From Saprolegnia diclina VS20 (lineage: Eukaryota; Oomycota; Saprolegniomycetes; Saprolegniales; Saprolegniaceae), in contig NW_008246084.1 of the NCBI RefSeq assembly GCF_000281045.1, positions 346,411 to 410,410 on the forward strand: a stretch of DNA of 64,000 bases, written 5' to 3'. The position numbers and the translations under genes were made by a program. How positions within the stretch are numbered: the first letter of the stretch is position 1; every line of letters begins with the position of its first letter. This document shows, piece after piece, positions 50,442 to 62,380 of this stretch. The notes beneath the pieces are model-generated. The model was not told the DNA's origin. It did no database searches and worked only from the letters and a program-made list of their open reading frames with translations.

Positions 50442-51953
50442 TTACTCCATAAACTTTAGCGAGCCAACGACAAGGTTCTTGGACGGAAGCGGGCCGTGGC
50501 AGGGCACGAGCAGCGTGATTTTGCTCGTTTGGACGTTCACCGCTTTGCTACACAACGGTATATGAGACACCACGACGATGGAAAGAGGACGCATGAGTAC
50601 ATTTGGACAAAGCCAGCGGCGCTGGCGGCGAGGAGCGACTGCGGGTCCATGCCAATGTCGTCGTCCTTGATGCTCGACTTGTGGATGACTGCTGCAATGC
50701 AGTGCGCCAAGTCGACAGTCTTTTCGACCGGAAGCACACGCAGCCGCTGCAAGTCGTCGACTTGACCGACGGGCAGCATGACGTCCGAGACGGTCAAATC
50801 TAAGCCCAGTGTTGGAAGCATGTACATTTTGATATGGCCGCGTACCGTGCACGCGGTAGATGTTGATGTCTTCAAACGACAGCTCGACGACGTGGGGCGA
50901 GTACTCGTAGAGCGACTGCATTGGCGCTGCGTTTGGGATCTTCTTGCCGTAAAAGTAGGCGTGGCAGCCGTCCATGCGAAGCTGGTGCCGAAGCTGGTTG
51001 GAGCTACGCACGCATTTCGTAAGTGCTAGGACGATGAATGCGATAAACAAGGTACCGCTGGACGACGCCATCCGAGCGTGGCAGCTTGATGACCGAAGTA
51101 GATGGCGTCACGGCCGAGCTCAGCTCGCTAAACAACCGATCCTGACCCAGGACGATGACGAGGTCGATACGGAACGCCTGGATGCAGTGTACAAGCGCTT
51201 GGTAGCCTTCATTGTCGATCGAGCCCGACGTGTTGACAATCATGCCCGCGGCGTTGACTACACATTTGTGTCAATCAAGTCCTGCTGCAACATGCTACCT
51301 TCGGCGTCGTTGGCGAGGCGCTGGTCCACGCGCTTGGCCAGCTCCGACGCTTGAAACTTGTACAGTTCCGAGTTGTCCTTGAGCGTCGTGTGACCAAAGT
51401 AGTATGCCAATGGCGCCGTCAAGACAAAGTCGTCTTCCACGCTCATGCAGTTGGTCTCGAGCGGCGTCGCCGCAATCGTTCCGGGGACACTCAGCAGACC
51501 ATGCGCCACGTCCAAGTCGACAAACGTCGGCTTGCGGCCCATGCGCAGCGCGTAGTTGAGGAGGATGCGCGTGACGGTCGACTTGCCCGAGTCGGTCGGG
51601 CCCGTGATGAGCACGCGCGGCCCGCAGCCCTTGACGTTCCAAGCGTCGCAGCGCATGCGGTCAAGCTGCGTATGAATGTTGATGATCGAGGCCATTGGCG
51701 TCTCGTCCGAGGTGTACGACACGGAGCACTTGCCCGTGACGAGGAGCTCGCAGCCATGCCACGTGAAGATGGCCAATTGGCACTTGCGGAAGCGGTAGTC
51801 CTTATCCTTGGCCAGCTCGGCGCCAAAGAGCTCGGCGGTCCCCGACTTGAGGCGGATGAGGACGTCGTCGGCGCCCTGGACCTCGAAGCGGAACTCGCAG
51901 TTGGGCTTGAGGTACACGCGCTCTGGCGCGGGCTCGTCCGCGCTGGTGTTCAT
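50442..51953 (-). CDS. CLP1: Pre-mRNA cleavage factor CLP1 (polynucleotide 5'-kinase family), five exons
   Basis: CLP1 is part of the mRNA 3'-end cleavage and polyadenylation machinery; animal CLP1 also phosphorylates RNA 5' ends during tRNA splicing. The N-terminal beta domain (LKPNCEFRFEVQGADDVL) precedes the P-loop ITGPTDSGKSTVTRILLNYA and FVDLDVAHGLLSVPGTIA (Walker B). Later exons give VNAAGMIVNTSGSIDNEGYQ, VIVLGQDRLFSELSSAV, VQRSNQLRHQLRMDGCHAYF and the C-terminal signature ITLLVPCHGPLPSKNLVVGS. Introns of 40-54 nt were placed by frame (for example GTACCTTG…GTAG joining VVQR to SNQL). The Walker A lysine is retained. The divergent start of the SYCP2-like gene is 243 bp away, with CCGGAT and CCAAT motifs between. 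Confidence 0.95.
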
Positions 51954-51979
51954 CCTAACGAAAGCTGTGGAATGGATGG

Positions 51980-52028
51980 ATCCGGATAATCTCCGACCCT
52001 GTCCAATCCGTGGGCCTGCCATCCGGAA
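51980..52028. promoter_or_regulatory. CCGGAT motifs in the CLP1/SYCP2-like divergent promoter
   Basis: ATCCGGATAA at 51980-51989 and ATCCGGAA at 52021-52028, followed by GGCCAATCAC (CCAAT, about 52049-52058). They sit between two divergent starts, 27-75 bp from the CLP1 ATG and 168-216 bp from the SYCP2-like ATG. Confidence 0.5.
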
Positions 52029-52195
52029 GATTGAAATAATCGGATTATGGCCAATCACATACCGTCCTTTTCAAAGCGGGGTAGGGTAAATTTTGCATAC
52101 TGAAACCAAGTTGATTTTGAAAGATCTCGCGCGCAAAATCATCCCGCTTCATTTTGAGATTGGACGCGCGGTGCAACAAAGGGGACGACCGGCCG

Positions 52196-55100
52196 ATGCA
52201 ATCGATCAACCACCTCGTGGGTCTCGCGGTCGGGAAGCGCACGCTCCTCCTCGAGCAGATGGCCAAGGCGAAGAAGAAGACGCTCCAGGGCGCCGAGGAA
52301 TCGGCGCATGAGCTAGTCCAGCTGCTCCAGCAAGAGACGAAGAAGCGCAAGTATGCGACGATGATCAACCTCATCAAGTACGCGCGCATGTGCTCGCAGC
52401 AGGTTACTTAGCACACGGGTAGGGTCATGAAGTTCTCGTTTGTCGACTCGGAAACGTGCATGCGGCGACTGCACGAGGCTGGCTTTGCAGCGGCACTCGT
52501 CGACGTTTTGAAGGCCTTGAAAAACGGTATATTCTGCAAGTCGCGACCAAAAACATCAATCTGCATCTCATGTAGTGAACCAAGGACGGTGGCTCGAGGT
52601 CTTTTTGACCAACCTTGCCGACTTGGTCAGCCAGCAACCAGCATTTTGGCTTGATGCGAACATTTGATGCTAGGCCGAGTGGGACCTCTTCCCGTCGCAA
52701 TTTCGAAAGGCGTTAGTGGAAGAAGTGCTGGCGGTCATCGAACGTCGGCTCTCGGACTGCGACCCCTTGGCCACGGAAGCGATGAGCGTCGTCACGGCCA
52801 TCTTCTCCAGTAATGCGCAAGGGACGTTGAGCGACATGCAAGCCAGCACCACATGCATCCCAAAGATGCTGCACATCGCGTACAACATCCCGAAGATGAA
52901 GTCGTTCCACTTGCAAGCTCTGCTCGTCGAGTTTGTGTACCGCGTCTTGCGCTTGCTTCGCAAGGGAAGCGGGAAGAAGGAGCAAGATCTCGTGGCGAGC
53001 CTACTGCAAAAGCTTCCTTCAACTCTCTCCAAGTGGATCTCGGAGGTTACTGCAAAGGTTCAAAGTATGAGTACGAAGGCAAGTTCGTCCTGACGCTTTT
53101 TATGGTAGCAATTTCGACAAGGCACTCGCGACATCTTGAATCAGTTCAACCGCGAGGTTGGCGTCGTGACGACATTTGCTTTGCAAAGCATTGTGCTTGA
53201 GGGCAGCGGGAAAACACGGGTATCGAGCCCCTACCCAAAATTTTTGTTCTTACAGCTGACAACAGATTACTGCGAGCAGTGCGCCTTGGATCGACATTGG
53301 CGGCTTGACTTGCGAAGTCGAGCTCCAAGTTCCGGTCAAGGCCGAAGACGCCCAAGGGTTGCTCAAGCTCCACGCAAACGACATTGATGGCTACCATGTG
53401 CACACTGGGTCCGGCATCACCATGATCGTCAAGCCAACACTGTCGCTCGCTGACGTGATCCCGAACGTGAACGATGCAGAGTGGGGTCTCGTGAAAGGGG
53501 TTTCTGTCGTTTTCGAGGCCAATGCTCAGGTCACGGCCTGTGAACGACGCATGGGCTCATTTCAGTCATAGGCGCTTGCTGACCTCGAGAAGGCTCTCTG
53601 TGAGCGATTTGGCCCCCCAAAATCGACTCGTCACACCGTTCCTGGCCAGTTGAAGGAAGGACGGCAAGTCCAGGCGAAGAAGAACCCATCAGCATTTTAC
53701 AACGCGCTTGCTTCTGCCCAGGAGAACGAGATGAAGACGAAAGACGCCGAGCCAAGCCGCAAGGAGGACGCGAACAAGTCCAAAGTGATGAAGGCAACGA
53801 AGGTATACACTTGTATTCGCCAACGCGATCTGGACTCAATACCTTTATCACAGAATGCCGAAAGCTCGCGAGAAATCAAGGCTGAGTACATTGCGTCCGG
53901 AGGCAGCGACGAGCTGACGACGAAGCGGTTACCGATGGCTCCGATGAAGGGGCAAGGCAAGCGCTCGATAGACCAAGTCGAGCCCACCACAGACCATCGC
54001 ATCGGATTGACTGCAATGCGCCACCCCGATCGCCGAGCGCCTTCTGTGAAGAAGCTTACAAGTGCCTCGGTGGGCATGGTCGAGGTTGCAACCCGAGTCG
54101 TAGCACGAAAGGCGGCGGCAAGCCCGCCCCACAAGCGCATGAAGGTCGAGCCCGAGACCCAGCAGCAAGCGCCCGCGCAAAAGAAAGTGACGTCGGCAAG
54201 CAACAAGATCGAGACCATGAAGCCTACACCCTCAACACGCCGCAACGTTCAGATCAAGGAGGAGGTATTGTCGGAGCCCGTTGACAAAGCCCCACCCACT
54301 CGATCGTCAACACGACTGGGACGGCAGAGGGCGACCGAGCGACGTTTTCACCACCACAAGGAATCACGTTACGGCTACGACCCGCAAGGCGACGAGCAGG
54401 CACAGCAATCCTCGCTGCCGCACGTCGAGCAACACCCAAACCATGAATATGGGGTCTCTTTGGACGGCCACGACAAACGTCAAGCATATGACAGAAACTC
54501 TAGCGAGCAGGGAATTATCACGGGGCATCGATCGACGGCAATAATCTTGCGATCATATTTGACAATCCTTACGCCGCATCTTGCCAATTGTAGGCTTCTG
54601 CCAAGAACACTCGCTCACTCGCCTCGGAAACGACTGGCAAAAGCAGCCTCACCACGTTGATTGAGAGCATGCAACAGTTTTCCAACGACTTTCGCGCGAG
54701 CAACAAATGCAATTCCGGAGAAGATGAGCCGCAAGATGCTGAAGAACGCTGCATCGCCTGGGTGCCACCCGAGTCTCCGACGAGCTCGCAAACGTCAGAC
54801 ACGAGCAGCTCAATGTCGCTCGATCCCGAGCCCGATGGCTGTCACTACCCAAGCAAGGAGACCATGCACGTCATTGCGGGTACCTGCGATACGCTTCAAC
54901 AGACTTGTTCCTTACGTGCTGGTCTAGTATCCCCCAAACCGAACGTCCCATTGACGCGGAAGCCTATTTGTGGGAAGCACGAAGTGCACGGAAGCGCCAA
55001 GACCATGGAGCCGCCTCGCTCGAAGCTCGATCCTCAAGAGACGCAGCGTCATTTGCTCTCGCAGCTCAAGCTTCTCGGAGATGCGGTGCTCGCCGAGCAA

Positions 55101-55538
55101 GATGCGTTTCGTGAGAGCAAGATCGAGGCGCTGTGTCGCCACGGCTTCGCGACGCTGAAAACGCAAGCGTCCAAGCACGTCCAACACTTGCAGTCTCGCA
55201 TGAGCACCGACGCGATTGAATCGAGCCTTGGTGTGACCCTCAAGGGGCATCGCGACACGATGGACCAGCTTGCCGGCCTTCAAGATGCTGTGAGCAGCCA
55301 CTTGGACACGTCCGACACGGCAGAAGACGAGCTACTGCAAGGATGCTTCGACCTCAAGCACACGGTCCTCGAGACGCTTCGTATCAAGTGGCAAGATCAA
55401 CTGCGCCCCGCGCAAAAGAAGTCGGACGCGTGCCGCAGTACGCGGGGTCGCCAAATGCACAACAAGCTGCAAGAGATCAGCACCAAGTTCAACACCAGCG
55501 ATCTGCACGCTATGCAAGCCATGCTCGGCCGAATTTAA
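52196..55538 (+). CDS. SYCP2-like meiotic chromosome axis protein, about nine exons
   Basis: First exon 52196-52377, intron 43 nt, then KVMKFSFVDSETCMRRLHEA; later joins were set by frame (ADL-AEWDLFPSQF, VTAK-QFRQGTRDIL, KTR-ITASSAPWIDIGGLT, NAQ-ALADLEKALCERFG). The N-terminal 260 residues are all-helical, armadillo-like (LATEAMSVVTAIFSS, SFHLQALLVEFVYRVLRLLR). Then comes a beta-rich domain beginning APWIDIGGLTCEVELQV and ending GVSVVFEANAQALADLEKAL, the position and shape of the SLR (Spt16M-like) domain of SYCP2. A long basic, disordered region follows (RVVARKAAASPPHKRMKVEP) and a C-terminal coiled coil (LLSQLKLLGDAVLAEQDAFR … LQEISTKFNTSDLHAMQAML), which in SYCP2/Red1/ASY3 mediates axis filament assembly. 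Its identity as an axis protein is inferred from this three-part architecture. Confidence 0.6.
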
Positions 55539-55775
55539 GTGTCTCGCATTAATACACGTCATCGTAACTCGTATGTGCGACGCATGACATGGTGCTGGAA
55601 GATTGCTATCATGGCTTTCACCGTAGCGACAAGGTTCGAATCGAAGAAAAGCCAATGTTCGATGCCATCCATACAAACCTTCATACATGTAAATCCAAAG
55701 GCGCAGTGTGTTGATGTTTCTAGCGATAGGATCGAAGAGTTGCATTCGTCAACTTGCTCCCAACATCAAGCAGCG

Positions 55776-57371
55776 ATGGCCGACGCGACGAGCAAAAGCA
55801 AAACGAGCGGCGCGATCAACGAACCGTCGCCACCCGAGTACTCGCGTTCGTGCAAGGATATCATTTTTGCCATCCTCTTCCTCATCGTCGTCGGCGTCAC
55901 CATCTACTTTGCAGCGAGTTTTGGCGCGACGTACATTTCCAAGACGCAGATCCAAGATGCCAAGAAGACGACGGGCTTCATGGTCATCTTGAACTACGGC
56001 GGAATCTCGGGTGCGATCGCGATCGGCATCTCGCTGCTCTGGATCCTCACCATGATGTTTGTGGGGGAGTGCATCATTTGGGCCTCGATTGCCTTCATGA
56101 TTCTCGCCAACGTCTTTGCCGCTGTCTACATGACACAGCGTCTCCATGAACGCGGTGACGCTCACTACTGGTGGCCCGCTGCTGTGTTTGGCACTATCGC
56201 GCTTTTGATCTTACTTTACGCAGTCTGCATTCGGGTACGGGATGCATGAGGAGTGCCACCTTAACTATTGTTGTGGTTGTAGCACCGGGTCAAGTTTGCG
56301 GCTGTGCACTTGCACATTGCGGGGAAGGCCATCTTTCGACTTCCATTCACGCTCGTCGTCGCGCTCATCATGGTCGGCGTTCAGTTGGCGTGGGCAATCA
56401 CGTGCATTGTTGGTGCGTTTGGGCTGCTGCATCACCAAGGCGCCATCACATTGAGTGACGGGTGCGCCCACAACGCTACGCTTGCCACGTGCCACGTCAA
56501 GGTTCAGTATGGCCAGGCCCTGGGCTTGCTCATCCCAATCCTCCTCGTCTTTTTCTGGGGTGCGATGGTCATCAAGAACATTTTGGCGGTCACCGTCTCG
56601 GGCACGGTCGCGAGCTGGAAGGTCAACGCGGCCGTGCCGATGATCACGGTGGTCGCCTGGGGCCGCGCGCTCACCGTGAACCTCGGCAGCATTTGCTTTG
56701 GGTCGCTCATCGTTGCGATTTTGGAGACGATTCAAACCGTTCTCGCTGGCATCTCGTACGCAGCGCAGCAATCCGGCAACTGCGTCGCTGCGTGCATCGT
56801 GGGCTGTCTCGCGTGCCTCATTGGCGTCATCAAGTCGTGGATGGAGACCTTCAACCGGTTTGCGTATGCCTACGTTGGGATCCACGGCTACAGCTTCCTC
56901 AAGGCCGGCCACAAGGTATGCCTTTGGTCGTTTATGGAAGCATCTCACATGGCGCGGTCGTAGGTGTCCAAGATGTTTGCGTCGAAAGGTTGGTCTGCGA
57001 TTGCCAATGACGACTTGACGCAAAAAGTATTCTTCCTCGGCAACCTCGTCGTCGGCACACTTGCTTGCTTCCTCACGATCCAAGTCGCCTCGGCCGACTT
57101 GAAGGAGGACCCGCAGCTCTTTTCGGGCCTCAAGAAGCCAGAAGCCATGATCGGTGTCCTCGGGTTCCTCATCGGCTACGTCATCAACAACCTCTTTATG
57201 TCGCTCATGGCGAGCGCCGTCTCGACGATCTTTGTTCTCTGGGCCGAAGACCCTGCGGGGTGGCAGGCGACGCAGCCCGACCACTACGCCAAGCTCCATG
57301 CGGCGTGGCTCAAAATTTACCCCGACGAGTACAACAATGGCGCGGGCAAGCCCGAGACAAGCCAAGTCTAG
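55776..57371 (+). CDS. Choline transporter-like protein (CTL/SLC44 family), three exons
   Basis: Exons 55776-56234, 56283-56915, 56964-57371; both introns 48 nt; 499 codons in frame. CTL proteins are multi-pass plasma or organelle membrane proteins that move choline/ethanolamine. About ten hydrophobic helices are visible, starting with DIIFAILFLIVVGVTIYFAA. Family landmarks in the second half: FFWGAMVIKNILAVTVSGTV, then SLGS-like LTVNLGSICFGSLI, NRFAYAYVGIHGYSFLKAG and the last helices GVLGFLIGYVINNLFMSLMA. The cytosolic C-terminus is short (LKIYPDEYNNGAGKPETSQV). The start at 55776 gives 25 polar residues before the first helix. Length is in the range of fungal and plant CTLs (480-550). Confidence 0.93.
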
Positions 57372-57834
57372 TCTGCATGTCAATCCATCTTCTTCTGTCC
57401 ACATTCGCAAACAATTCAGTGCTTGGCGGTACTGGGGTGACGCGTGCGACACAGAACAGAGACGTGACCACACGATGCCGTTGCATGTGGTGTATCTTCT
57501 CACAACGCATTTTCGCGCCATCTGCCTTGAATGTTCAATCGACTTCGGTCCATCGGTCCGCCACATAGTAGCTCTGCTGGACCGAGGACCGATCCTTGTC
57601 CTTGCTGCTAGTACAAGATACATAAGGCGCGGACGTCGTCGTCGCCATGACAAATAACCGCCTGCGCTCGCGTTGTCTCGTGGGACGATGAGCTGCGATC
57701 GTGCCAACTTGAACTTTCTCCGAGGTGGTTACTTGGTCGTGCAATCGTCTGATTGGCTTATAAAAGAAGCATTTCTGCCAATGATATACGATTCATCGTG
57801 GCCAAAATTTTGACGCGCAAGCGCAGAACCCAAG
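57372..57834. other. Intergenic region
   Basis: 3' flank of the CTL gene and promoter of the following gene; GATTGGCTTATAAAAGAAGC at about 57750-57769 combines a CCAAT box (reverse) with a TATA-like TATAAAA, about 75 bp before the ATG at 57835. No coding signal. Confidence 0.5.
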
Positions 57835-60800
57835 ATGTCGGCCTGCGTCGGAAGCACGGGGCGCGGCCTCCTCCGCGACCTCTGGAGCTTTGAGGACGAG
57901 GACGATAGCGTCAGCAGCAAGAGGCCGAGCGAGGCCTCGAGCCTCCGATCGCCGAACCCGCTCCTGCTCATCCAGACCCACGACAGCGACAGCGACGACG
58001 ACGCCAAGGCGTACGGCGCTATCGACGTAGGCCTCCGCACGCTCGACCTCGTCGTGTCACCGAGCGCGAGCACCGTGCTCAAAGAAGGCTGGCTCGTCAA
58101 GCGCGGTCACAACTGGCATACATGGAAGACGCGATGGTTTGTGCTCTATCGGGACGCACGGCTCGTCTACTACCGCAACCCGAAGCTCAAGAAGGTCAAG
58201 GGCTGCTTGCGCCTCGACGACGGGATCGTCAAGGTGCAGTTCGCCGACACGTACCAGACGAAGCGCAAGTACAGTTTCCAAGTCGTCAAGGGCTACTACG
58301 TGCTTTTCTGCAGTTGCACAACCAAAGTCGAGGCCGACGAGTGGGTCCACGCACTCCGCCGCGTGCGAACACTGAGCCCGTCCGACACGGAAGGGCCCGT
58401 GAGCCTAACATCGCTTGTGCCAAACGAGGCGTCGGTCGCTGCGCAGCTCGCGAGCAAGCCATATGCAAGCACGATCGACCGTCAAATCGAGCTCTTCCGC
58501 CTCCGCGCCACAACCACGGTCGCGGGCAACAACCCTATGACGCCCACGTCGCTCCTCCGCTTCATCTCGGAGCTCGAGAACCAGATCATGCAGTCCATCT
58601 TCTTTTGCAACGACGACAACACGCGGCTCGCGGTGCGCTACTACGTTGAAGACAAGGTCTTTTTGCCGCTCATCGAGCTCTTCTACAGCGGCGTCCTTCG
58701 ACACGCCCATGCCCCGTCGCCCATGCATCTCCAGAAGCTCCGGAATTTGCCACCACACCACTTGAACCCGACCGATGCGACGGACGACTGGTCGTTTGCG
58801 ATCAACAGCCTCAGCACCATCGACACGGTCTCGCTGCCGTCCCATAAGCTCTGGGTGCTCTTGGAGACGATTGCGTGGATCGATGAAACGCTGCGGGCGA
58901 CACCGGACGCGACGCCCGAGTGTCGGCGATGCGTACTCTCATACGTTCTCGTGCACGCGGCGATCGAAGACCTGGCGGTGCTGGCACAACTACTGGAGTG
59001 GACCCAGTTGTACCTGCCTCGTTGCGGGCACCCGAATGACTCGACGTACTTTGGACACTTTGTCGACGCGCTCGCGTGGCTTCAGCGCTACGATGGGTCG
59101 GTCGGCGCCACGTCGATCCCGGCGCTCACACTGCCGTTCTCGACCCCCGAGATTGGCATCCAGCTCAGCGCTGTCGTGAGCGACCGAGGCGCGCGCGTCG
59201 CAAGCATCAAGAAGCACTCGCAAGCCAGCTTGTGTCCTGCGCTCACGTCGGACCTCGTCCTTGTCGGTATCAACGAGACGCTCGTGCTCTCGTGGACGCT
59301 CTTTGACATTATCGACTTCCTCCGCGCCGCGCCTCTGCCCAAGCGCTTGGCGTTCGTCTCGGACGCCGACTATGACAAGCTGACGGCAACTCCGGACTTT
59401 GACGCGTTTCTCTTTTGCCTCTGCGCGTCCCGTGGCGATATTGCCGGTCTCCAAGCACTTGTGGACGAGCACGGGGACGCAGCGCTGCACCGCGTGTGCA
59501 AGTGGGACCGAAGTCTCTTGCTCGCGAGCTTGCCGTGGCTCCCGGCGTCGCAGGACACACCGCTGCATGCGGCGGTTAGCGCCGGCCAAGCACGCATGGT
59601 GGTCGAGCTCCTCGAAGAGCACCGAGTCAACCCCACCGTGTGCAACGCGTCGGGGCAAAGTCCGCTCCACGTCCTCCAGTCGCACATCCCCGAAATCGCG
59701 CCAACACTCTTTGGACACGGCGGACAGCGCATCCTCGACTGCCGGGACCCGCGCGGGTACACGCCGCTCATGCTGCAGTGCGGTCGCGGCAACGCCGAAG
59801 GCGTCGTGACGCTTCTCGGGCTTGGCGCCGATCTCAACGCCGTGGCGTGGTCCAACGGCACGACGGCGCTCTGCGAGGCGGTGGCGGCCGCCGATCTTAG
59901 CCTCGTGGACGTCTGCCTCTTGCGCGGCGCCAACGTGCGCCACGCGAACCTGCAGCGGGAGACACCGCTGCATATCGCAGCGCGTGCCGGCCACTTGAAG
60001 CTTCTCCAGTTTCTCCTCGCGGGCGGTGCGCTCGTCTCGACGCAGAACCGGCTCGGAATGACGCCGGCCGCGGTCTTACTACAAGCACCCCCCGCCTCGT
60101 CGCAAGTGCTCTTGGACTGCCTCGTGCTGCTGGCGACGCCGTCGGTGCTCGAGATACCCGACATGTGGGGCCGACGCCTCGTGCATTACGCCAGCCAGCT
60201 CGAGGTCGGTCTCAAGGACGTGATGGAGTTCCTGCTTGGGCGCGGCGCCAACGGCCACGCTCTCGACCTCTTTGGGGACGCCCCGCGCGAGTACCGACGC
60301 CACCCAAAGGACCACGGCGTACAGTACGCGCCGCCGACCGCACACATGCGGCACCTCGGCGTGACGCTCAACACCTTGGCCGACGGGAAGCTCCAGCTCC
60401 AGAGCGGCCGGCTCGAGGATCTGCTCACGTACTTGATTGCGGACAAGTCGATGCGCCTCCAGGACATGTTTGCGTTCGTCCTCAACAGCGCAACGTACAT
60501 GGACATGGCGTCGCTGCTCGTGCTTCTCAAGGCCAAGACCGCCCAGAGCCAAAAGGGCCTCAAGAAGGCGTGGAGCGTCGCCAACTTCCAGCGCGACCGT
60601 ACGACAATTGCATTTTCGATGTGGAGGTATCGCACGAGGCTCATTCATGGGTAGCCAACTGCGGCGCGCTCTTCTTCCTTGCCGTCACTGCGTACTTGCA
60701 TCCCGGGCTTGCGTCGACGCCCGAGTTTACCGACTGCCTTGGCGTCGTCGGAACGTCGGCGCAGCTGGCCACCTACGTGCACGGCCTCGAGCGCTACTAC

Positions 60801-62086
60801 CGCGCGGGCGCGCCGTCGCCGCTGTACGCCGATCTGTACGACCACATGACGGGCATGTACAGCGTCAAGCCGAGCTACGATGGCGCCCGCGCCCGCGTCG
60901 GCCGCCTCAACCCGTAGCGCTGGAAGAAGCGAGAGCGATGCTCATGGAAAATGCATGTAGGATGTCGACAAGTGCGCTCGACTTGGCGCGGCAGTGCACG
61001 CTCGTGTCGCACGCGGTCTTTGCGCAGATCCCGATCCGGCAGCTACTGCAGCCCAAGTGCAGTCACACGGGGTTCTTGGCGGCCCGGCACTGGTTCCAGC
61101 ACGTACGTCCTCTCCCTCTTCCCGGTGCTCGAGCAAAAGGCGCGTAGCTCTCGGCGCTCGTGATCAACTACGTGCTGCTGGAAGAGTCGCCGCCAGCGCG
61201 CGCCGACGTCGTCGCCTTCTTTGTCGAGGTACCGGGTCGCGCTGTTTAGTGCTTGATTGCCATGTGAGACTATTGCACTAGGTCGCGGTGCAGTGCTTTG
61301 AGACGTTCCAGAACTTTGACTCGTTCATTGCGATCTTGTACGCGCTGCAGTCGACCGCCGTCTTCCGCCTCAAGCGGACCATGACCTACGTACGCAATCG
61401 ACTATGTGATCGACTAAGATCCGACTCTAGTTGAGTACCGATACCGCCGAGACGCTCGCCAAGTACCAAGTGTATACCCAGAACGGGTCGCGGTAAAGAT
61501 GATCGAAATGCTCCCGAGCTGATGGAGCGAGGTAGAGACATGAACCGCGTCATGAAGACGATCAAGCCGCCCTGCATGCCCTACATTGGCCTCTATCTCC
61601 AGGTAGACTCGATGGAGCGAACTGCGGGTGCGAAGAGATCGTAGAACGTCGTCGGGCTTCACGAGCTACCCAAGTACGAGGAAGAGATGATCGTCAACTT
61701 CAACCGGCTACGCCTGCTCGGATCGCTGGCCCAAGACCTCTTGAGCTACCAGTCGACGCCGTATCCCATGGCCTCGAGCTACAAGATGGAGGTACTTGGC
61801 GGCTTCGTAGAGGAGACGATGACAATGGATACGACAGGCGCTTCTCCATGTCGACCTCGCGTTTCCGACCGACGAAGCGCGCTACGAGCGGTCCCACGCG
61901 ATCGAGTCCCGCGCGTCCATCGACGCGCTCGCGGCCGAGACGACGCCGCCCGAGACGCCCCGCCGGAGCTCGGTCAGCCGCGACTCGGTCGACTCGGCGA
62001 CGAGCCTCTTCCCGCGCCTGCGCTTTAGCTCGTTCTCGTCCAAGCGCGACCGGACGAGCAGTGCGACCGGTCTCGTGTGGGTTTAG
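57835..62086 (+). CDS. PH - VPS9-like - PDZ-like - ankyrin - RasGEF multidomain protein, about ten exons
   Basis: A first exon of 921 codons (57835-60598), then RasGEF exons separated by short introns (60599-60654, 60914-60960, then near 61102, 61229, 61390, 61470, 61605, 61793), ending at 62086. Order: acidic N-terminus; PH domain (58078-58370; EGWLVKRGHNWHTWKTRW, VHALRRVRTL); VPS9-like region (58760-59095; LPSHKLWVLLETIAWIDETL, CVLSYVLVHAAIEDLAVLAQ, STYFGHFVDALAWLQ); PDZ-like domain (59140-59370; IGIQLSAVVSDRGARVASIK, LVGINETLV); five to seven ankyrin repeats (59400-60280; DTPLHAAVSAGQARMVVELL, ETPLHIAARAGHLKLLQFLL); RasGEF N-terminal module (60380-60540; LQSGRLEDLLTYLIADKSMR); Cdc25-type RasGEF (60960-61790; ALDLARQCTLVSHAVFAQIP, MKTIKPPCMPYIGLYLQ, YEEEMIVNFNRLRLLGSLAQ). 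The VPS9 catalytic aspartate is not evident, while the tyrosine is (STYF). It probably links phosphoinositides and Rab5/Ras-type GTPases. Confidence 0.82.
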
Positions 62087-62380
62087 TTAGTTGATGGAAA
62101 CCGACGTAGTCGATAAAACAGTCCCGTTGTGATCTTGTTTGACAGGTTCATTTTGGGTGCGTAGGCCAATATTAATATCTATATCCAATTATACTAACTA
62201 TCGATTTATAAAGGTTATTGGGAAATGGAATTAGCTTGAATAATTTATTCTTAACTTGGATCTACCTTGAACGAGACATCCATTTGGACAGTATATCGAA
62301 TATCAGAGTTATTGCGAATTTATAAAGTATCTACCAACCAAAAGCTGGGTCCCATTCCTGGTTCTCCACCTGCCGGGGCC
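62087..62380. other. A/T-rich intergenic spacer
   Basis: 294 bp, clearly A/T-rich (TTAATATCTATATCCAATTA), between the RasGEF gene's stop and the UBR gene's start; contains TATCCAAT. Promoter of the following gene is inferred. Confidence 0.45.

Noticed and set aside
56265-57707. 480-codon minus-strand open frame
   Set aside because: Antisense to the CTL/SLC44 gene, whose membrane helices and splice sites are clear.
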